In this document: in pieces, positions 52,908 to 61,542 of the stretch | Numbering within the stretch: position 1 is the stretch's first letter | Layout of the letters: each line of letters begins with the position of its first letter | Assembly (NCBI RefSeq): GCF_002086635.1 | Contig: NZ_MVHD01000002.1 | Coordinates: 186,001 to 250,000, forward strand | Reading direction: 5' to 3' | From: Mycobacterium alsense | GTDB lineage: Bacteria > Actinomycetota > Actinomycetes > Mycobacteriales > Mycobacteriaceae | DNA: 64,000 bases | The notes under the pieces: model-generated | Told to the model about the DNA's origin: nothing | Database searches by the model: none | The model's input: only the letters and a program-made list of their open reading frames with translations | Made by a program: the position numbers and the translations under genes

Positions 52908-54035
52908 ATGACCGTTCAACCCGCGGCGTTCCTGCGAACGACCCTCCCGCTCGACCTTTCGCAACTGGCGGAGCTCGACAGCGGCCGCTACCACTCGATC
53001 TGGCTTCCCGATCACATGGTCAGCTTCTGGCCGGATTCCATCTGGACGCCGGAGTTCACCGACCTCGCCACCGCGTCGCCGTCGCCGCATCGCCACCTCG
53101 ACGGGCTGGCGGTGGCGGCGGCCGCCGCGGTCCTCACCGCAAACGTTCCGCTTGTCAGCGCCGTCGTCGACACCGTCCGGCGGCACCCCAGCATGCTCGC
53201 GCAGACCGCACTCACCATCGACCACCTGGCCAAGGGACGGTTCGTTCTCGGCCTGGGCAGCGGCGAGAGCGAGAACACCCTGCCCTACGGGTTCGACTTC
53301 TCGCGCCCGGTCAGCCGGTTCGAAGAAGCGCTGGCGGTGATCCGGCTGCTCTGGGAAAGCGACGGCCCCGTCGACTTCGAGGGGCGGTTCTACTCGCTGC
53401 ACCACGCCCGGTTGGACACCGAGCCGTACGCGGGGACCCCACCACCGATCTGGATCGGCGCCAGCGGCCCGCGGATGCTCGAGCTCACCGGTCGCCACGC
53501 CGACGGGTGGTGGCCCGCCGGCGCATGGTCCCCCGAGCATTACGCCGAGATGCTCGCCACCGTGCGCTCGTCCGCCGAACGCGCCGGCCGGGATCCCCTG
53601 GCGATCACGCCGTGTTTCATCCAGGTGTGTTTGCTCGGCGAGAGCGAAGACGCCCTGGCCGAGATCCTGCGGGCACCGCTGGTCAAGGCGTTCCTGCTGC
53701 AGGTGTCGGCCGAAACGTTGCGCGGCTTGGGATTCGAACATCCCATGGGCGACGGGTGGCGCGGGTTCCAGGACATCGACCCGGCGGTGCTGAACCGCGA
53801 GCGGATCATCACCTTCCTGAACGACACGCGTCCCGAAATGCTGCTCGCCGTCGTGCCGCACGGGACCCCGAGGCAGGTGGCCAAGATCATCAAGACCTAC
53901 GTCGACTCCGGTCTTCGGGTACCCAAGATCCTCGACTACGGCGCCATGGCGGGCCTCGACTACGCCGCCTCGTCGGCGGCGAATGTGCGTGCGGCCGAGG
54001 ACGAATTGCTGCGACTCTGTGGACAACCGGCATGA
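52908..54035 (+). CDS. LLM-class F420-dependent oxidoreductase (375 aa), first gene of accessory operon
   Basis: A luciferase-like protein: LDSGRYHSIWLPDHMVSFWPD, SMLAQTALTIDHLAKGRFVLGLGSGESEN and WIGASGPRMLELTGRHADGWWPAG match the glucose-6-phosphate dehydrogenase/methylene-H4MPT-reductase-like F420 branch. It starts 139 bp after ino1 and overlaps the following sulfotransferase by four bases. It is not part of the conserved order of this region as I recall it in M. tuberculosis. The substrate is unknown. Confidence 0.9.
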   Translation: MTVQPAAFLRTTLPLDLSQLAELDSGRYHSIWLPDHMVSFWPDSIWTPEFTDLATASPSPHRHLDGLAVAAAAAVLTANVPLVSAVVDTVRRHPSMLAQTALTIDHLAKGRFVLGLGSGESENTLPYGFDFSRPVSRFEEALAVIRLLWESDGPVDFEGRFYSLHHARLDTEPYAGTPPPIWIGASGPRMLELTGRHADGWWPAGAWSPEHYAEMLATVRSSAERAGRDPLAITPCFIQVCLLGESEDALAEILRAPLVKAFLLQVSAETLRGLGFEHPMGDGWRGFQDIDPAVLNRERIITFLNDTRPEMLLAVVPHGTPRQVAKIIKTYVDSGLRVPKILDYGAMAGLDYAASSAANVRAAEDELLRLCGQPA

Positions 54036-55201
54036 GCGCGCGACTGGACGCGTCGGAGATGCTGCGGGCCGCCGAGGCCGAAACCGGATTGCACGACTAC
54101 GGCGACCCCACCTTGCCGCAGCGCTTCGCCGCCGCCGTCGAGCACCTCAACGCCCTCGGCATGGACGCCGACGGCGGGGAACGGGCCGCGCAGGTATGCC
54201 GGTGGCTGCTGACGTCCCGGCTGGAGTTCATCGAGGACCGCAACCGCTACCCGATCGGTGACGAAGTGATCGATGCGCCGATGTTCGTCACCGGCGAACC
54301 GCGTTCGGGCACAACGCTCATGCACGCGCTGATGTCGGTGGATCCGCACGCTCGGGCGCTGCGCTTCTGGGAGGTGATGTATCCCTCGCCGCCGCCGGGA
54401 CTCGCAACGCCCGACGACGATCGCCGCCAGCGGGCCGACGCGGACTGGCGCGAGATCAACGCCAAGATGCCCAAGTGGCTGCACAGCCACCCCTACAACG
54501 ACATGCTCGGCGACGGCCTGCCCGAAGACGAACGCACCTGGGCGTTCGACTTCCGGGTCATGACCCCGACGGCGTGGTGGCGGGTGCCTATGCAGTCGCT
54601 GGTCGGTGGCCTGCCCACCGATGCGGCGGCACAGTATCGGCTGCACAAGGCCATGCTGCAGCAGCTGCAATACCGCCGGCCGCGAAAATACTGGGTATTG
54701 AAGGGCTTTCACGGGTTTCGACTCCGGGAAATGTTCGACGCCTACCCCGACGCCACCATGGTCTGGCTGCACCGCGACCCGGTGCAGGTCGCCGCGTCGC
54801 GCACCATGATGATGGCCGACATCGCCGAAGGGATGGTCGGTCCCGTCGACCTGCACGCCCTGGCGAAGATGCATCTGGAATTGACGCGCGCCGGCGTCGC
54901 CAACACCATGAGCAATCCCCTGGTTGACGACCCGCGCATCCTGCACGTCCGCTACACCGACTTCATCGCCGACCAGGTGGGGACGGTGCAACGCTATTAC
55001 GCCTTCGCCGGCCGCCGGGTCGCACCGGAAGCCGAGTCGGCGATGCGCGACTACCTGGCCAACAATCGCGGCGACCGCTACGGCAAGTTCACCTACTCCA
55101 CCCAACTGCTGGTCGACATCGGCGAAGACCTCGATGCTCTGCACGCCGAATTCCGGCCCTTCCGTGAGCGATTCGGCGTCCCGATCGAGAACCGCGGCTG
55201 A
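54032..55201 (+). CDS. PAPS-dependent sulfotransferase
   Basis: A 389-aa sulfotransferase. The 5'-phosphosulfate loop is VTGEPRSGTTLMHAL (about 86-100), and the 3'-phosphate motif is WLHRDPVQVAASRTMM. It transfers sulfate from PAPS to a hydroxyl of a lipid, sugar or steroid-like compound; mycobacterial relatives are the Stf proteins. ATG 54032 overlaps the LLM stop (ATGA). Gene context with a sugar isomerase-like protein hints at a glycosylated or sugar-related substrate. Confidence 0.92.
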   Translation: MSARLDASEMLRAAEAETGLHDYGDPTLPQRFAAAVEHLNALGMDADGGERAAQVCRWLLTSRLEFIEDRNRYPIGDEVIDAPMFVTGEPRSGTTLMHALMSVDPHARALRFWEVMYPSPPPGLATPDDDRRQRADADWREINAKMPKWLHSHPYNDMLGDGLPEDERTWAFDFRVMTPTAWWRVPMQSLVGGLPTDAAAQYRLHKAMLQQLQYRRPRKYWVLKGFHGFRLREMFDAYPDATMVWLHRDPVQVAASRTMMMADIAEGMVGPVDLHALAKMHLELTRAGVANTMSNPLVDDPRILHVRYTDFIADQVGTVQRYYAFAGRRVAPEAESAMRDYLANNRGDRYGKFTYSTQLLVDIGEDLDALHAEFRPFRERFGVPIENRG

Positions 55202-55202
55202 C

Positions 55203-56006
55203 ATGGGGACCGCGCACGACCGGCTGTCGGTGCACAACGTCACGTTCTACGGCGACTCGCTCGCCGACCTGCGGGCGCACTGGGCGGCCCTCGGCGTCTC
55301 CAGGCTGAGCATCCTGGACGCTCAACTGCTCGATCCCGAGTTCCCAAAGCTCCTGCAGCGTAACGACTACACCGTCGAAGCGGTATGCCACCTTTTCGCG
55401 GACGGCCGGCTGTCCACCGACGTGAACGCCGCCCGGGACGCGCTGTCGCGGGTGATCGACGCCGCGGCCGAGGTGGGCGCGCGCACCGTCTACCTGCTCA
55501 CGGGCGGGCGTGAAACCCTGACCTGGGAGCGCGCCGCCGGCCGGTTCCGCGATATGGTCAGCCCCTGCGTGGAGCGGGCCGCGCGATCGGGCGTGGCGCT
55601 GGCGATCGAGAACGCCTCCAGCCTCTACGCCGACATGCACCTCGCCCACACCCTGCGCGACACGGTAACCCTCGCCGAGATGTGCGGGCTGGACGTCTGC
55701 ATCGACGTGTTCCACTGCTGGGCCGAAGGCGATTTCGAGCCGATGGTGCAGCGCGCCCTGCCGCGGACGGCACTCATCCAGTTAAGCGACTACGTCCTGG
55801 GCGACCGGGCACTCCCCGGCCGGGCGGTCCCCGGGGACGGCACCATCCCGATCGAACCGTTCGTCGCGCAGGCGCTCGCCGGCGGCTACGCGCACGGCTT
55901 CGATCTGGAGCTCATTGGTCCTAGAATCGACGCCGAAGGCCGCCTCGAATCCGCCCGGCGCGCGTGTGACGTCGTCGGGGCGATGCTGACCAGACTGGGT
56001 GCGTGA
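55203..56006 (+). CDS. Sugar phosphate isomerase/epimerase-like TIM-barrel protein
   Basis: A 267-aa xylose-isomerase-like barrel. AIENASSLYADMHLAHTLRDTVTLAEMCGLDVCIDVFHCWAEGD carries the metal-ligand type Glu and Asp/His residues, and LIQLSDYVLGDR and DLELIGPRI complete the usual pattern. It could isomerise or epimerise a sugar or act as a dehydratase. It starts one base after the sulfotransferase stop and its TGA overlaps the next GTG. Confidence 0.87.
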   Translation: MGTAHDRLSVHNVTFYGDSLADLRAHWAALGVSRLSILDAQLLDPEFPKLLQRNDYTVEAVCHLFADGRLSTDVNAARDALSRVIDAAAEVGARTVYLLTGGRETLTWERAAGRFRDMVSPCVERAARSGVALAIENASSLYADMHLAHTLRDTVTLAEMCGLDVCIDVFHCWAEGDFEPMVQRALPRTALIQLSDYVLGDRALPGRAVPGDGTIPIEPFVAQALAGGYAHGFDLELIGPRIDAEGRLESARRACDVVGAMLTRLGA

Positions 56007-57217
56007 CAATGGCTTTCGGTGACGGCGCCGACGACGCGGAGCTGCGATCGGCGTGGCATGAATTCTGTGCACGGCTGCGGGACGCGGGCGAGCAGGTCTT
56101 CAAGGAGGCAAACGTCGCCTCGGGCGCGCAGCGCGTCGACGCCTTCCGCTTTCTCACCCAAAACCTGGGGCAGGCCTTCGATCTGGCGCTCGAGACCCGC
56201 GACACACGCTACCCGGCGCTGCACACCTTCTGCGGGCCAACCCGCAAGCTCGGCGGGGACTGCGCCGACTTCACGTATCAGCAGGCGTGGATCGACGGTC
56301 GGTCGGCGTACCGGCTGACCGGTCATCGGGGCACGTCCCGATTCTTCAACGTAACCGTCCAGGGTGCGCGCAACCCAGGCCCGGGCGTGCTGCACGAACC
56401 GTTCGGCGACACACCGCAGGCCAACCTGCTCGGACACCAGCTCCACGTCGACGACGACGGGAGGTTCGAGGTTTTCATCGGTGGCCCCGAACGCGCGCCC
56501 AACTGGCTGCCCACCGACGCCGAATCGCGCAAGCTGTTCATCCGCCAGGGCTTCGACCGGTGGGACGAGATCCCCGCGCGGATGCGGATCGAGCGGATCG
56601 ACATGGCCTCGCCCAAGCCGCTGCCCACCCCGCACGGCATGGTCGAGGCGATGCATTGGGCCGGCGACTTCGTCACCGGCCTGATGTCGGACTGGCCCGA
56701 GTTTCCGTTCGCCCACGGGGGCGTCGACGCCACCCACCCCAACACCTTTCCCGGCGTCGGCGCGACCGACGCCGACAGCAAGCGGGGCCGCGCCGCCGCC
56801 AACATGTATTGGGAACTGCGCCCCGACGAGGCGCTCATCGTGGAATTCGACGCACACGACGGGCTGTGGATGTTCACCAACATGGGTGTCTTCTTCAACA
56901 GCATGGACTACCTCTACCGCCCGGTGAGCTACACGCCGAGCCGCGCAAGAACCGATGGCGACGGCCGGGTGCGGCTGGTCATGGCGCACCGAGATCCAAA
57001 CGTGCACAACTGGCTCGACACCCAGGGCTTCGCCCGCGGAAACCTGACCTACCGCCACATGCTCGAGGGCGAGCCCGCCGCGCTGGAGACCAGGGTCGTC
57101 AAGCACGACGACCTATTCGACGAGCTGCCCACGGACACGGCGATGGTGAGCCCGGAAGAACGCAGCGCGGCGATGTGGGAACGATTCCGCGGCATCCGTC
57201 GTCGATACGTCCTCTAG
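56003..57217 (+). CDS. DUF1214/DUF1254-like protein (404 aa)
   Basis: A protein with an all-beta core: YQQAWIDGRSAYRLTGHRGTSRFFNVTVQG, MYWELRPDEALIVEFDAHDGLWMFTNMGVFFNSMDYLYRPVSY and a C-terminal LVMAHRDPNVHNWLDTQGF. I match it to the DUF1214-type family only tentatively. GTG 56003 overlaps the preceding stop as GTGA; an alternative ATG is at 56009. It closes the accessory operon. It could be a lyase or binding protein for the sulfated product; unknown. Confidence 0.75.
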   Translation: MTMAFGDGADDAELRSAWHEFCARLRDAGEQVFKEANVASGAQRVDAFRFLTQNLGQAFDLALETRDTRYPALHTFCGPTRKLGGDCADFTYQQAWIDGRSAYRLTGHRGTSRFFNVTVQGARNPGPGVLHEPFGDTPQANLLGHQLHVDDDGRFEVFIGGPERAPNWLPTDAESRKLFIRQGFDRWDEIPARMRIERIDMASPKPLPTPHGMVEAMHWAGDFVTGLMSDWPEFPFAHGGVDATHPNTFPGVGATDADSKRGRAAANMYWELRPDEALIVEFDAHDGLWMFTNMGVFFNSMDYLYRPVSYTPSRARTDGDGRVRLVMAHRDPNVHNWLDTQGFARGNLTYRHMLEGEPAALETRVVKHDDLFDELPTDTAMVSPEERSAAMWERFRGIRRRYVL

Positions 57218-57237
57218 TGTCAAAGATCGTGACCGAG

Positions 57238-58143
57238 ATGTCTGAGGATGAACTGGCCGGCCTATCGGAGTTCTCGCTGTTATCGGAGAACGCCGAGCAG
57301 GCCGGGATCGCGGGCCCGCTGCCGGACGTCGAGCGCGTGGAGCGGGGTGCGGCGGAGACCAGGATCAGCGCGCTGCGCTGGGGCCGCACTCCCCCGCGGA
57401 TCGTGTTCTTCCACGGCGGTGGGCAAAACGCCCACACCTGGGACACCGTGATCGTGGGCCTGGGTGAACCCGCGCTGGCCGTCGACCTGCCCGGCCACGG
57501 GCATTCGGCGTGGCGGGAAGACGGCGACTATTCCCCACATCACAACGCGGACGCCCTGGCGCCGGCGCTGCGCGAGCTGGCGCCGAACGCCGACCTCGTC
57601 GTGGGCATGTCGCTGGGCGGGTTGACCGCCATCCGGCTGGCCGCCGTGGCCCCCGAGCTGGTGCGTGAGCTCGTCCTCATCGACGTCACCCCGTCGGCGC
57701 TGCAGCGCCATTCCGAGCTGACCAAAGAACAGCAGGGCACGGTGGCGCTGATGCACGGCGAGCGCGAGTTTCCCAGCTTCCAGGCCATGCTGGATCTGAC
57801 CATCGCCGCCGCCCCCCACCGCGAGGTAAAGGCACTGCGCCGCGGCGTCGTGCACAATTCCCGCCGGCTGGACAACGGCAACTGGACGTGGCGCTACGAC
57901 GCCATCCGCAAGTTCCCGGATTTCGCCGGCCTGTGGGACGACGTCAACGGGTTGGCCGCGCCGATCACGCTGATCCGCGGCGGCTCGTCCGGCTTCGTCA
58001 CCGACGGGGACGCCGAAGAACTTGCCAGGCGTGCAAACGATTTCCGCGCCGCGCACGTCGTCGAGAACTCGGGGCATTCCGTGCAGAGCGACCAACCCCT
58101 CGCGCTGATCGATCTGCTGCGCGGGGTGCTCGACGCGCGCTGA
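57238..58143 (+). CDS. Alpha/beta-hydrolase esterase (Rv0045c-like)
   Basis: A 301-aa hydrolase closely matching M. tuberculosis Rv0045c in memory. The nucleophile elbow is GMSLGG with S125, the oxyanion region is FFHGGGQNAHTWD, and NSGHSVQSDQP carries the His. Rv0045c is an esterase for short acyl esters. ATG 57238 is preferred over upstream GTGs at 57217 and 57229. The preceding operon ends at 57217. It is followed by TetR after 6 bp. Confidence 0.93.
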   Translation: MSEDELAGLSEFSLLSENAEQAGIAGPLPDVERVERGAAETRISALRWGRTPPRIVFFHGGGQNAHTWDTVIVGLGEPALAVDLPGHGHSAWREDGDYSPHHNADALAPALRELAPNADLVVGMSLGGLTAIRLAAVAPELVRELVLIDVTPSALQRHSELTKEQQGTVALMHGEREFPSFQAMLDLTIAAAPHREVKALRRGVVHNSRRLDNGNWTWRYDAIRKFPDFAGLWDDVNGLAAPITLIRGGSSGFVTDGDAEELARRANDFRAAHVVENSGHSVQSDQPLALIDLLRGVLDAR

Positions 58144-58149
58144 TCCATC

Positions 58150-58755
58150 GTGACCGACCACGATCGCCGTGCCAGGCGGGCCGGGCGGCCGCGTGACACC
58201 TCGATCGACGAGCGGGTGCTGGCGGTGACGCGCGGGTTGCTGGTCGAGGTCGGCTGGGACGCTTTGAGCATGCGGCTCGTCGCCGCGCGGACCGGGGTCG
58301 GACGAGCCAGCCTGAACCGCCGCTGGTCGTCGAAGGCGGAGCTGGTGTTGCACGCGATCCTCGGTGAAACGCCCGACCTGGCACCGTTTTCCGGCACCGA
58401 CCTGACCGGCTGGACCGAGTGGGTGGTGCGGGGCAGCCACGAACTGTTCAGCAGACCCGACGTGCGAGCCGCGGTGCCTGGCCTGCTGCTGGCCCTGCGC
58501 GAAAACGACGGCCTGCGAAGGGATTTGTGGGCGCGGTTCAGCGGCCCCGCCGTGCAGCTCTTCGCCGAGGACGTGCGCGCGACGACGTCCGTGGCACGAC
58601 GGCGCGCCGACGTGGAGGCCCGGGCCGCGCTGGCGATGGCCGCGGGTGCCGCATTGTTCGTCACGACCGTCGCCGTCGAGGACGACTCGGAGCAGCTACG
58701 AGACCGGATCGCGCAGCTGCTGACGACGGCCGTCGCCGCGTCCCATCCGCACTGA
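58150..58755 (+). CDS. TetR-family transcriptional regulator
   Basis: A 201-aa TetR protein from GTG 58150: SIDERVLAVTRGLLVEVG, SMRLVAARTGVGRASLNRRW is the helix-turn-helix, and a TetR_C domain follows. It begins 6 bp after the esterase stop and so is likely co-transcribed. Its 3' end overlaps that of the convergent epimerase gene by 60 bp (58696-58755), which could allow antisense interference. A palindrome near 59750 may be its site. Confidence 0.9.
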   Translation: MTDHDRRARRAGRPRDTSIDERVLAVTRGLLVEVGWDALSMRLVAARTGVGRASLNRRWSSKAELVLHAILGETPDLAPFSGTDLTGWTEWVVRGSHELFSRPDVRAAVPGLLLALRENDGLRRDLWARFSGPAVQLFAEDVRATTSVARRRADVEARAALAMAAGAALFVTTVAVEDDSEQLRDRIAQLLTTAVAASHPH

Positions 58756-59724
58756 CTCGGCGATCGCGGCTTTCGGGCACCGCCAGGCGGCCATTCGGAG
58801 GTCGCGCAACGTGGCGCTGTCGTCTGTCGGTGTGGCGGCGGTGAGCAGCAGGGCCGCCTCGTAGCTGAGCCCGTCGCCGAGCGGAACGTATCGGCCCGCG
58901 ACGTCGGCGACGCGGCCACCGGCCCGCAACAGCTTTGGGGATAGGGGGACCCGCCGTATCCTCCGCCCCAGGCCGTGCTCGAGCGCGTCGATCATCTCGC
59001 CGAAGGTGAGCAGTTCTCCGCCGCACACGTAGCGGCGCGGGCCCCGGCCGGCCTCCATGAGGCGAGCGTGAACGTCGGCGACGTCGCGGACGTCGACCAT
59101 CTGCATGCCCCCGCGCACGCTGGGTGCCAGCGCCCAACGAACGATCGGGGCCCACCCCCGCTCGGTGACACCCGCCGCGGTGCCGAACGCCGGCCCCACG
59201 ACGCTGGACGGATACGTCACGACGACGGGCGCGCCGTCGGCCTGCAGGCGCCGGGCGACGCGATCCGCGTAGCCCTTGGTCTTGGCGTACGCGCTGCGGC
59301 CGGACGCCGTCGGGGAGTCGGGCGAAATGATCCCGTTCGGCGGCGGGAACAGCGCGCTGTAGCTGCTCACCAAGATGATCGGGTCGAGACCAAGGCTCAC
59401 CGCCCGGGTCAGGATCGCCTCCGTTGCAAAGGCATTCACGTCCCACATCGCCCTCGCCCGGCGTTCATCCGTGCCGACCACGCCGGCCGCGTGCACCAAC
59501 GCGTCGGCGCCGGCAAGGAGCTCCTCGACGGTTGTCGGGGCGCGCACGTCGCCGATGACCACGGTCACCGGGCCCAGCGGGCGCAACCGGTCCAGCAGCC
59601 CGCCCCCGCCGGCCGCGGGATCGTTCGGAGCCACCAGCAGCCGCACGCGGTGTCCCGCGTCCAGCAACGCCCGCACCGTGTGCGCGCCCAGGTAGCCCGT
59701 TCCGCCCGTTACCGCGATCTGCAC
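58696..59724 (-). CDS. NAD(P)-dependent epimerase/dehydratase-like extended SDR
   Basis: A 342-aa extended SDR. GGTGYLG (7-13) binds NAD(P), S120/S121 and Y146-xxx-K150 (YAKTK) are catalytic, and TYPSSVVGP is the extended SDR hallmark. It may act on a sugar nucleotide, sterol or cinnamoyl-type substrate. It overlaps the convergent TetR gene by 60 bp at its 3' end and is divergent from the LLM gene. The overlap, if real, constrains both C-termini. Confidence 0.87.
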   Translation of the reverse strand: MQIAVTGGTGYLGAHTVRALLDAGHRVRLLVAPNDPAAGGGGLLDRLRPLGPVTVVIGDVRAPTTVEELLAGADALVHAAGVVGTDERRARAMWDVNAFATEAILTRAVSLGLDPIILVSSYSALFPPPNGIISPDSPTASGRSAYAKTKGYADRVARRLQADGAPVVVTYPSSVVGPAFGTAAGVTERGWAPIVRWALAPSVRGGMQMVDVRDVADVHARLMEAGRGPRRYVCGGELLTFGEMIDALEHGLGRRIRRVPLSPKLLRAGGRVADVAGRYVPLGDGLSYEAALLLTAATPTDDSATLRDLRMAAWRCPKAAIAESVRMGRGDGRRQQLRDPVS

Positions 59725-59749
59725 TGTCGCCTCCCGTGCTGCGATATTC

Positions 59750-59766
59750 CGATGCCAATGGTATCG
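59750..59766. promoter_or_regulatory. Inverted repeat CGATGCC-AAT-GGTATCG
   Basis: Arms of 7 bp match at 6 positions around AAT, in the gap between the divergent epimerase (start 59724) and LLM (start 59834) genes. It is a candidate operator for the nearby TetR or another regulator. Confidence 0.45.
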
Positions 59767-59833
59767 ATACAGGCCCTTGCGCCCCGCCCGGCTGGGTCAC
59801 CCACGCTGAACTCACGGGGCTTACGGTGGTCCA

Positions 59834-60622
59834 ATGACACCCCCCGTTCGTATCGGCGTCCAGCTGCAGCCGCAGCACGCCCCGCAGTACGGCCAGATCC
59901 GCGACGCCGTTCGCCGCTGTGAGGACATCGGCGTCGACATCGCATTCAACTGGGACCACTTCTTCCCGCTCTATGGCGACCCCGACGGCGCGCATTTCGA
60001 GTGCTGGACCATGCTCGGGGCGTGGGCCGAGCAGACGTCGCGCATCGAGATCGGTGCGCTGGTGACGTGCAATTCCTACCGCAACCCGGAGCTCTTGGCC
60101 GACATGGCCCGCACCGTCGACCACATCTCCGGCGGCCGGCTCGTCCTGGGCATCGGGTCGGGTTGGAAATACAAGGATTACGACGAGTACGGCTACGAAT
60201 TCGGCACCGTCGGCAGCCGCCTCGACGACTTGGCGGCCGCGATGCCGCGCATCAAGGCGCGGCTGGCCACGCTGAACCCGCCGCCGACCCGCGACATCCC
60301 CGTCCTGATCGGAGGTGGCGGCGAACGCAAGACCCTGCGGCTGGTGGCCGAATACGCCGACATCTGGCACAGCTTCACCTCCGCCGACGAGTACCCGGCG
60401 AAGTCGGCCGTCCTGGAGCGGCACTGCGGCGACGTCGGCCGCGACCCCGCCGGCATCGAATGCTCGGCCGCGGTCGACGGGGACGTGGCGGGCGGCGGCT
60501 TGCTCGCCAGTGCCGAAAGGCTCGTGGGCCTCGGCGTCGGGATGTTGACCGTCGGTTGCGACGGCCCGGACTACGACCTGTCCCGCGCCGAAGCGCTGTG
60601 CAAGTGGCGCGATAGCCGCTGA
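59834..60622 (+). CDS. LLM-class F420-dependent oxidoreductase (Rv0044c-like, 262 aa)
   Basis: A compact luciferase-like protein: IGVDIAFNWDHFFPLYGD, LVTCNSYRNPELLADMARTVDHISGGRLVLGIGSGW and LIGGGGERKTLRLVAEYADIWHSF are the hallmarks. It is the counterpart of Rv0044c by position and pattern. ATG 59834 is the start. It is divergent from the epimerase gene and followed by the GntR gene after 130 bp. The substrate is unknown. Confidence 0.9.
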   Translation: MTPPVRIGVQLQPQHAPQYGQIRDAVRRCEDIGVDIAFNWDHFFPLYGDPDGAHFECWTMLGAWAEQTSRIEIGALVTCNSYRNPELLADMARTVDHISGGRLVLGIGSGWKYKDYDEYGYEFGTVGSRLDDLAAAMPRIKARLATLNPPPTRDIPVLIGGGGERKTLRLVAEYADIWHSFTSADEYPAKSAVLERHCGDVGRDPAGIECSAAVDGDVAGGGLLASAERLVGLGVGMLTVGCDGPDYDLSRAEALCKWRDSR

Positions 60623-60632
60623 CCCCGCCGAT

Positions 60633-60710
60633 AAAACGTTGCCTCACGTTTTGCCCGCGATTCGTCGGCCAAACATGACGACGCGCGCACCAACTCGTGA
60701 GAAACTCTCA
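60633..60710. promoter_or_regulatory. Two inverted repeats upstream of gntR
   Basis: AAAACGT-N6-ACGTTTT at 60633-60652 has perfect 7-bp arms and may terminate the LLM transcript or serve as operator. TGAGA-AAC-TCTCA at 60698-60710 lies 42 bp before the GntR ATG and may be its autoregulatory site. Confidence 0.5.
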
Positions 60711-60752
60711 GCGCCGGATTTGCCCTAGGTTTGAAAGGCACTCAAGAAACGG

Positions 60753-61493
60753 ATGCCAAAGAAATACGGGGTCAAAGAAAAGGACCAGGTTGTTTCGCAC
60801 ATCCTCAACCTGGTGCTCACGGGGAAATTGCGCAGCGGCGATCGTGTGGACCGCAATGAGATCGCGGTGAGCCTCGGGGTCAGCCGCGTCCCGATCCAGG
60901 AGGCGCTGGTCCAGCTCGAACACGACGGGATCGTGTCCACCCGCTATCACCGGGGCGCGTTTATCGAGCGGTTCGACGAGGACACCGTCCTCGAACACCA
61001 CGAGGTCGACGGCCTGCTCAACGGCATCGCCTCGGCGCGCGCGGCGACCAACCCCACGCCGCGGATCCTGGGACAGCTCGATGCGCTCATGCGATCGTTG
61101 CGCTCGGCGAAGGAAACCAGGGCCTTCTCGGAGATCGCCGGGGAGTATCGGCGCACGATCAACGACGAGTACGCCGGACCGCGGTTGCATGCGACGATTC
61201 GCGCCTCGCAAAACCTCATCCCCCGGGCGTTCTGGACGACCTACCAGGGCAGCCGCGAAGACATCCTGCCGTTCTACGAGGACGAGACCAGCGCGATCCA
61301 CCGGCGTGATCCCGAGGCCGCGCGGACCGCATGCGTCGGCCGGTCCCACCTCATGGCACAGACCATGCTGACCGAACTGTTTCGGCGCCGAGTGTTCACC
61401 GCGCCGAACGACATCGGCCAGGTGGTCGCCGGCCCTCTTCGGGTAGTCACCGACGCGGATGCGACCCGCGAGGAGCCGTCGGTCGCGCTGTGA
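60753..61493 (+). CDS. GntR/FadR-type transcriptional regulator (Rv0043c-like)
   Basis: A 246-aa regulator: winged helix [47 protein letters not shown], followed by an FCD-like all-helical effector domain with [19 protein letters not shown] proteins bind organic acids or acyl ligands through a metal. It matches Rv0043c in position. It lies 49 bp before the ABC transporter gene and may control it. Confidence 0.9.
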   Translation: MPKKYGVKEKDQVVSHILNLVLTGKLRSGDRVDRNEIAVSLGVSRVPIQEALVQLEHDGIVSTRYHRGAFIERFDEDTVLEHHEVDGLLNGIASARAATNPTPRILGQLDALMRSLRSAKETRAFSEIAGEYRRTINDEYAGPRLHATIRASQNLIPRAFWTTYQGSREDILPFYEDETSAIHRRDPEAARTACVGRSHLMAQTMLTELFRRRVFTAPNDIGQVVAGPLRVVTDADATREEPSVAL

Positions 61494-61542
61494 CCTCGCG
61501 CTAGCGGGGCGGGGCCGCCGACCGGTCGATACGGTGGCGGTG

